Shown in pieces: positions 17,801-26,800 of a stretch of 40,681 bases of DNA. The position numbers and the translations under genes are program-made. The notes under the pieces are model-generated. The model made no database searches. It was given only the letters and a program-made list of their open reading frames with translations, and had not been told where the DNA came from. Origin of the DNA: a bacterium. GTDB taxonomy: Bacteria; Verrucomicrobiota; Verrucomicrobiia; Limisphaerales; JAJXZI01. The DNA is taken from assembly GCA_021780115.1 (NCBI GenBank), contig JAJXZI010000289.1, positions 1 to 40,681 on the forward strand, read 5' to 3'. Within the stretch, counting starts at the first letter, position 1. Every line of letters begins with the position of its first letter.

Positions 17801-20800
17801 TCTGCCCCAAGGCTTGCCGGTCCCAGGTGACGGTGGTCGTCAGCGACGCCGGCAAGAAGAAATTGCGCGTGGCGAACGACGAGGGATTGCCGGCGGCATC
17901 CGTCGCGCTAACGGTCACGGTGAGCAAACCTCCACTCCGCAGCGCGTCGGTCAGCGGCACGACGAAAAGATTCGTCGCCGGCGCGTTCGGGACCAGGGCC
18001 AGCGCGGTCGTTTGCGTGGCGACGAGGCTGCCGGCGAGCGTCAGGTTCAAGGTGACGTTGCTGCTGTTGTCCGAAGTGAGCACGGCGAGGTCCAGCGGCT
18101 GGGCGAGCGACAAGGTTGTGTTGTCCGGCGGACTCAGGATTGCCACCGTCGGCGGGGTGCCGTCGCTGACCGTTAGCGTCAACGTTTGCACGCCGCTGGA
18201 GCGGCCCAGGGTGTCGGTGGCCTCGGCGGTGATCTGGATTTGCTGGCCGGCCAGCGCGGTGGGAGGCACCTGACCTTGCACGAACAGCGTCGCGCCTTGC
18301 GTCGAGTTCGTCCCATTGGGGACGGCGCCGGAGACGGTGGCGGTAAGCTGCGTGATGCCGTTGCCGCTGGTGGCGAGGACTTCCACGCGGAACGGCGAGC
18401 CGCTGGGCACCGGGCCGCTGGCGGGCGTGACGCGGTTGAACGCCAGCGTCGGGGCCGGTCCTCTCAACTGGAAGGTGCGCGTCAGCACCGTGGTGTTCGT
18501 CGCCGCGTCCGTCGCGGTGAAGGTCGCGGTGAACGGCCCACCGAGCGGGGCGGTGTTGGTCAGCGGCACCGCGAAAAGGTTTGTCACCGGCGCATTGGGC
18601 GGGAGCGTGAGCGCCAGCGTCTGCGTCGCCGAAACGCTGCCAGAAAGGACGAGGCCGAGCGTCACGTTGCTGCTGTTGTCGGAAATGATCGTCGGGAGGT
18701 CCAGTTCCTGGCCGGGCAAAAAGAGTGTGGCGTTGGTCGGGCCGTTGACCGTCAGCGTCGGCGGGGTGCCGTCGCTGATCGTGAGCGTGAGGGTCTGCAA
18801 AGCGCTGGTTTGGCCGAGCGTGTCGGTTGCCTGAGCGACGATTTGGATTTGCTGGCCCGCCAGCGCGCTCGCCGGCACCGGGAGTGGCAGCCGCAGACTG
18901 GCGGCGTTCGTCGTCACGGTGTTGGTGACTGCGCCGGTCACGTTCGCGGTGAGTTGCGCGATGCCATTGCCGCCGGAGGCGAGCACATCGACCACCAGAG
19001 TTGAACTGCTGGGCACCGGACCGTTCGTCGGCGCGACGCGAACGAGTTGCACCGTCGGCGGCGGTCCGCGCAGGAGGAAGCTGCGCGAAACTGACGCGAC
19101 GTTGCCCGCCGGATCGGCCGCCGAAAGCGTCGCGGTGAAGGGGCCGCCGAGCGGCGAGCCATTCGTCAGCGATAGCGCGAAAACGTTCGTGGTCGGCGCG
19201 TTCGGTACCAGCGGCAGCGACAAGGATTGCGTTGCCGTGATGCTGCCGAAGACCGCTAGATTGAGCGCGAGGTTGGTGCCGTTATCCGAGGCAAGCACGG
19301 CCAAATCGAGCAAGCTGCCGGAGTTGAAGACGGCGTTGCTGGTCGGACCGAGGATCGCCAACGTCGGCGGCGCGGTGTCGCGCGTCGGCACGGTGAAGAC
19401 TTGCTGGCCGCTGGACAGACCGACGTTGTCCGTGACCTGCGCGAAGATCTGCACCGGCTGGCCTTCGATGGCGTTGGTCGGCACGAAGCCGGTGACGCGC
19501 AAATGCGCGCCGTTGGTGCTGAGCAACGGACCGGTTGCCGCGCCGCCTGCCACCGCGGTGAAGTTGGAGATGCCGGTGTCGGCGGTCGTGGTCACATCGA
19601 CGGTGAGCGACGAGCCGGTGGGCACGGGGCCGTTGGTCGGCGAGATGAGCGTGAACGACACTGTCGGCGGCACCGCGGCCTGCACGGTCACGACGAGTTG
19701 CGTGAACTGGCCGTCGTTGCCGTATTGGTCGGTGGCGATGGCGCGGATGGTGGTGCTGCCGCTGGTCGGCAATTTCGCGAACGCGATGTAAGGCACGTTC
19801 GTCGCCGTGCCGAGGGGGGTGAAATCCTGGGTGAACCGGACGCTGGCACCGATTTCGTTGGTCGCCAAGTCGGCTTCAATCGGTAACAGCGCGCCGGCGG
19901 TGGGCGGCGCGTTGCTGGCGATGAAGACCTTGGCGATAGTCGGACCGATGGTGTCAATGGTCGCGAAAGTCGAGGTGAACGGTTCACCGGCGGCGCGGTT
20001 GCCGGCCAGATCGAAAACATTGCTGACGATCAGCGAGTAGGTGGCGTTAGGCTGAAGGTTAACTGTCGGCACGAAGCTCAGGATCTGGCCGTTGATGCCG
20101 ACCGCCGCGGTGCCGGAAACCGGGCCGGTCGGGCCAAACACAAGGAAGACGAAGCCGGCCGGGTTGAGCGTCTTGTCGAAGGTCAGCCGCGGCACAGCGG
20201 CGGGATCAATCTGGACCGCGTTGTTGCTCGGAAAGAGCGAGAGAAGCTGCGGCGGCGTGTTGTCGGCCGTGGCAAAGAAGGACTGGAACGGTGCGGCCAG
20301 GGCGCGGCCGACGAGGTCGCGCGGGCCGGAGCCGAGAAGGCCACCGGTCGGTCCGGGCAAATCGCCGCTGAGCACGATCACGGTATAGACCTGCTGGCTC
20401 TGAAGTGGCTTGACCGGCTGGATGCGCATGCGGCGCAACACACCGTTCGTGTCCGGCAGCAGCGTGACGGTGGAGGTGACGTTGCCGTTGGTGCCGCGGA
20501 TGAAAATGCCGCTGGGATCGATCGAGTTCGTATCGAGCGCCTCGTTGAAAAGCAGAGTCACGGCGTTCGTAATCGGGATGTTCACGGCCGTGTTAATGGG
20601 ATCGACTTGCACGACGGCGGGCAGGTCTTCGTCGAAGGGGATCGCGCCCAGGTTGAGGACTTCGCCGTTCGTGGTCAGAGCGGTGGTGAAATTTATGATG
20701 CCGCCGAAGTCGGGCGCGGCCGACGAGACGTGGATGGTGCCGATGGGGATGTTGTCGAAGCGAAACGCGCCGTCGAGTCCCGTGAAGAAGACGGCGCGGC

Positions 20801-23800
20801 CGGCGTTCTGGCTTTGCGGCTTGTAGTCGATGGCCACGTCCACACCGGCCACCGGCGTGACGCCGTCGGCGCGCACCACCACGCCCAGCAGCGAGCCGCT
20901 GGCGCCCAGGCGCAAGGCGAGTAGATTGGTTTGATTCGCGGTGGCGATCGCGCCGTTTTCCGACGCGGCCAACGACGCGCTCGCGGCGCTGATAAGGAAC
21001 GGGCCGACCGGCACGTCGGTGAAGGCGAATTTGCCGCCACCATCACTGAGCGCGGTCTCCACGTTGTTGAAGAGCGGCCCCTGCAATTGCAGCGTAATCT
21101 CGGCGTTGGTGACCGGCGTGACGCCGTCGCTGCCCACCACGTTGCCGGACACCGCGCCCACGCCCGGCAGCATCAGCGTGACCGGCGCGTTCGTGCCGCG
21201 CGTGGTGATGGTGACGTTCGTTTGCGCGCCGTCGAACAGGTCGCCGCCGGTGCGCGAGATGGCGGTGATCAAGTAAGTCCCGGGCACACGGAGATTGCTG
21301 AAGACGACCGTCCCGTTGGTGCCGGTGTCTTGGGACTGATCGCCGAGCGTGACGGTGGTGTTCAGCGCCGGAGTGACGCCGTCGTTGCGCACGACACGGA
21401 CCGGCAGGGCGGTGAGTGGCTGAAGCTGGATGTTGACGCTGACGTTGGCAGCCACGGTCGAGAGCGTGCCGTTGGCCTGGCCGGAGACGGTCAGGTTGAC
21501 GGTGCCGGGCGGCGGGTAGCTGGCGCTCAAGTGAAACGCGCCCATCGGCGAACCGGGGAAATTGAAGCCGCCGTTCGGGCCGGTGGTCACCGTGCGACCG
21601 GGCGTGACGCCGTCGCTGAAACTGATCGTCACGCTGGCGCCGGGCACGAAGCCGTTGTTGTACGGATCGAGCACCAAACCGTTCACCGTGCCCAGCGTCG
21701 CCTCGACCAATTGCACGGATTGCGTCTGGCCGTTGAAGGTGAGCGAGACGGAACTCTGCGCGTTGCCGCTGGTGACCGGATCAGAGCTGGAAATCGGGTA
21801 AGTCCCGATCGGCACGCCGTCGAACTCGAAGTTGCCGTTGGTGTCGGTCGTCGCGAAACCGAGATTGCCGATGGCCACCTCGGCGCCGAAGACCGGCGTG
21901 ACCAAGTCCTGCCTCACGAAGCTGCCGACGATCGAGCCGGTCGCCCCGAGTCGCAGCGTGAGGGAGATGGATTGGTTCGGCCCGACGGTGCCGCCGCCGC
22001 GGGCGAAGAGCTTGGTCGATTCCTGGGTGAACTGCGCCATCACCGAATACGATCCTTCCCACAAGCCGTCGAACTCGGCGACGCCGTTGGTGTCGGCGGT
22101 CAGGAACAACGGCGCAAAGTTGGGCCAAGTGCCCTGGTCCAGTTCGATTTGCGCGCCGGCCGCCGGCTGGCCGCTGGCTTGCAGCACCGTCACGATGATT
22201 GACGAGTTGCGCGAGAGCAGGTGGACATCGACGAGGTTGGTGATGCCGGGCGTCATACCGACGCTGGCCCGGCCCATCAAGCCGTTGGCCAGGTTGGTGG
22301 CCGTCACCGTGTAGCTTCGGCCCAGCGCCGGAAACTCGGTTTGCGTGTTGAAGTAGCCGTTCGTGTCGGTCTGGATCAGGTAGTCGGACGAAACGTCGAT
22401 GTGGACCTCGGTGCCTTCGCCGACCAGCGAGCCGTCCGGATTGAACACGTGGCCGGCGATGCTGCCGTTGACATCCTGGATCGGCGGGAACTGGAGCACG
22501 ATGCCGGTGGCGTCCGGGCTGATCTCGGTCGTGAACCCATTGGTCTGAATGACGACCGGATAAAACGGCGAGGCCGCCTGCACGCCCCACGGTCCGGCCA
22601 GCAACACGTTCGTGAACCCGAAGGCGCCGGTCGCCGGGTCGCTGGTCGTGTCGCCGCGAATGCTCACCACCGGATTGCCCTCGACGTCCGGACCAATGCC
22701 GGTCAACCGCACCGCCGCGCCGATGGGCACGCCTTGCGGATTGAGCACCGTGCCGGCGACGGTGCCTTGCGGGATGAAATGGATGTCGGCGTTCACATCG
22801 GCGCCGTCGAAGCTGATGCTCGCTTTGGTGAAGCCCCAACTCGAAGGCCGGAAGTTCAACTGGTCGCCGTTGATCAACGGATCATTGGCGCCGATGAAGA
22901 CCGTGACGGCTTCCTTGAAGGCGGCGAGGATCTGGTCCTCGTTGCCGGAGGCGAGCTGCTGGCCCAGTTGGCTGGTGTTGAGTTGCGGGGCCACGGCGTT
23001 GGCCGGCGCGCTGATCGTGTAGGAGCCGAGGCCCAGGTTCTCGAAGGCGTAATTGCCGTTGGTGTCGGCATCGGTCCAATAGAAACCGCCTTCCTGTGGA
23101 ATCGCTACGCGGATGCCCGGCTGCGGGTTGCCCTGGGCGTCGAAGACCTTTCCGAAAATGCGGCCGGCGGGGCGCAACTTGACGACGACATAGTTCGCCT
23201 GGCCGGCGATAACCGTCGCAATGGTCGAGCCGAGCCGCGGGAAATCGATGCCCGCGGCCGGATTGCGCTCCAGTCCGGCGCTGATGGTGGCGCTGCCGAC
23301 CGGCACGCCCTGCAACTGGAAGTTGCCGTTGGCATCCGAGCGCACGAGCGTGACGCCGCCGGCCACGAGGGCATTGGTCGCCGGCCTGCCGTCGTCGAAT
23401 TGGACCTGGCCGAAGACGGTGGTCGCCGCTTGGAGCGTGACGTTGGCGTAGGTGATTTGGTTGGCGACCGGCGTGACGCCCAACCGCACGCCCTGCCGTG
23501 TGCCGTCGAAGGTGACGGCCACCACATCGAGTTGCTTGATCGGCACATTGGTCGCCTCCCAGGCGCCGCTGGTATCTGCATCGACGATGCTCACGACGTT
23601 GTTGACCGTGTTGCCGCCGTATTGGCCGAGGAAGATGCGGGCGTTCGGGACCGGCGTGATGTTGTCCGAGTCGAAGACCTGCCCGCGCAACGTGGCGTAG
23701 AGGACGATGTTCGTCGGTAGCGCAATGACGACGTTCGTGGCCTGGCCGGGCGTGTTGAGCAGGCCCAGGACCGTTGCCGAACGGCGGTCCGATGTGGCGA

Positions 23801-26800
23801 CTTGGATCGTGAACACGCCCAACGGAATGCCGGGAAAGGCAAATTGCCCGGTGCCGTCGGAAAACACACCGCGGCCTAGCTCGCTGGAACTGGGATCGGG
23901 AAACAGGTTCACCGCCGCATTCGGAATGGGCGTGACGCCATCGACATCGACGACCTGGCCGGTGACGGTGCCGCGTCCGCGGAAGCGCAGGACGAATGGC
24001 ACGGTCTGTCCTTCGCGGCCTGAGCCGATACCGACGTCGTCGTGCAACACTGCGCGGTCCAATCCTTCGACGATCGCCACGGCTTGCGGCAGCGAACCAG
24101 CGGAGAGCAGGCCGAGCAGATTGTTCGGATTGGCGGAGGCGTTGATCAGTTGCTGGACTTCCTGCGTGTCGGGCGACTCGGTGATCGTCGATTGCATGAT
24201 CAACGGAATGGCGTCCGGTGGCAGGCTGCTGGTGTCGCTGGCGGAAATCGAATACGGAATGCCCGACATCACGAAGTCCAGGTTGAAGTTGCCGCCCGAA
24301 TCGGTCAGCACCTGGCTCACGCGGCGGGTGAACGGTTGGCAGCCGGTGTCCGAAGCCGTGCCGTCGTACATCGTCAGCGTCACCGGCACGCCGACGGCCG
24401 GCGAGCCGTCGCCTTTGAGCACACGGCCCGTCACCGCCACGCCGCCGGTGAAGCGGTTGGTCGTGCCCGGGTAAAACGATTGGATCGGCATCGGCACGGC
24501 GACCAGCGCGTTGCCGCGCACATCCGTGACGCCGGTGACGGTGAGTTGGCGCGGGAGGATCGCGCTGACGCCTTTGCGCAGGTTCAGCAACGCGACGCGG
24601 CCGTTGGGCTGGACCTGAACCGAGTTGGCGCCGTTGTCGCCCTCCACAGTGTAGGAGTTGGTCGCGCCGGCCGAGTCCTGCGTGATGGGTTTCGAGAAGA
24701 CGATGGCGACGACGGTGCCGTAATTGCCGTAGCTCGGCCCAACGCACGGGCGGTCGGACCGCCCGGCAACGACGGTGAGATCCTGCTGCACCGCCACCAG
24801 CGTCGGTGGCAACTCGTTCACGGTCGTGGGCGTGGCCGGGAGCGTTTGATCGATCGTGCCGTTGCCTTTGGTATCGACCTGGAGCGACTGCGTCGGATCG
24901 GTGAGAGCGAATTGATACACGGCCGTCACCGGCGGGCTGGCGACTTGCCAACGCAACTGCGTGGCTTGGCCGTTCGTATTCACCAGCAGCACTGCCATGT
25001 CCGCAGTCGGCGGGCCGTTCGTGAAGGTCCAAGTGAAAACGGCGTTGGTGAGAAATGGCGTCACGGCCCATTCGCCGTTGGTGCCGGTATAGACCAGCGA
25101 GTACGGCTGTGAACTCCCGGCAAAGGTGGCGTCGTTCGTGCCGCCGGTAAAGTCGGCGCGCAACTGCCCCGGCCCGGCGCTGGCCACCACAAATTGCTGC
25201 CCCAAGCCCGCCAAGTCCGGCGCGCGGTCGAGGAGGCGTCCGGTGCCAGTGAAGCCGTCGGTAATTTCCATGTCGCCGAAGAGCACGGCGCGCCACTCGG
25301 TACCGGCGTCCGAAGTACGCAGCAGCGCATCGAAACCGTCATCAGTCACGCGGCCGCCTTGCCAGTCCCGGAGCAAGTCGGCCAGGACGCGCTTGAGCGG
25401 ATCGCCGTATTGGACGCGCTGGCCCGCCTCGGCGAGATCGAGCACGCGGCGGGTGATGATGGTGTTGCCGATCGGCACGATGCCCGGCGGCAATTGCGCC
25501 GCCGTGGCAATGCTCAGGGCCTGGCCGAGCACGCGATTCGCAGCGAAGACCAAGTTGGACGGCAAATTATTCACGAAATCAGGCATCGCGATGGTGTCCG
25601 GCGACAGCGGCACGCCTTGGGCATCGACGCCCATGCTGAACCGGAACTGGCCTAGCACGCTGTTGTCGCTGGTGGTCAAATCCGAGAACTGGATTTGGCC
25701 GGTGCGTTGGGCGACCATCCGGTATGTGGCCGTTGCGCTCTGGCCTGGCAGGATGGTACCCAGTTGGATCGTTTCCGCTTGGCCGACGTCCAGGATCGCG
25801 CCGCTGATGGAGTTCTTGTTGAGGCTGACCTGAACGAGGTTGGCCGGCGTCACGCCGGTGTTGAGGAGCGTGATGCTCGCGGTGTAGGGCTCGCCGACCC
25901 GGACCACGTCGGGGTGGCTGAACGTGAGCGAGAAACTCGGGTTGCGCACCAGCACCGAGCCGGCGGCTTTGCCTTTGATCGGCACCACACCGGCGGCCAG
26001 ACCGTAGAGATTGGCCGTCAGGTCCAGGTTCATCACCCACAAGCCTTCCTGCAGACCTTCCACCAGAAACTCCGCCTGGCCGGTCTCGCCGGGCTGCAAA
26101 CGGCTGATGTCATCGGCCGTGCCCAGTTGACCGTCGGGACCGGGATCCACGACCGGTTGGACCGGTTGAATGATTTTGTTCGGTCCGATGCGGGCAAAGC
26201 GCAGGGGATCGTCGCCGGGCTGATCGTAGTTGGTGCTGAGGATGCCGTCGGGTCCAGGCGGCAGATGCAGCGTGGCTTGGATGCTATCGACGCTCAAGCC
26301 GGAGCCAGTCGGCGCGCCGTTTTCGGTGAAGATCTTCACGCTGAAGAACTGGTGAAGAAAGCCGATGTTGCCCGGAATGACCATCAGCGCCGGGATCGGC
26401 GGGATGGCCAAACCAAGCGTGGCGGGATCACCTGGGTCGGCGACCTGGAAGTTCAGTCCTTGGACCTGGAGGTTGAGTCCCGCGGTCTGGAGTTGGGGCG
26501 GGAGTTGCACGACACTCGCAGCGATTTGTTGGTTGATGACTGCGGCCTGCTGGAGCTTGGCTTCGACCTGATCGGCCGGGATGAGTTCCGTCGAGTCACT
26601 GAACTTCGGCGAGACCACTGGGAAACTGACCGGGATGGTCTGCCCGTTGAGAACAAAGGAGACGTTGAACTGCACCGCGCGGAAGTTCGACTCGTCAATC
26701 GCAATGCCTTTCTGTTGGATTTGGTCCAGCGTCAGCGGCTGGGACGTGACACTCGAAATGAGCACCTGGTCGAACACATGCACCGGCACCGTGGAAGGTG

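Noticed and set aside
13380-19960. Regular DNA repeats that could suggest a CRISPR or satellite array
   Set aside because: The periods (about 550 and 607 bp) are whole codons of one open frame, with no short identical repeats separated by unique spacers.
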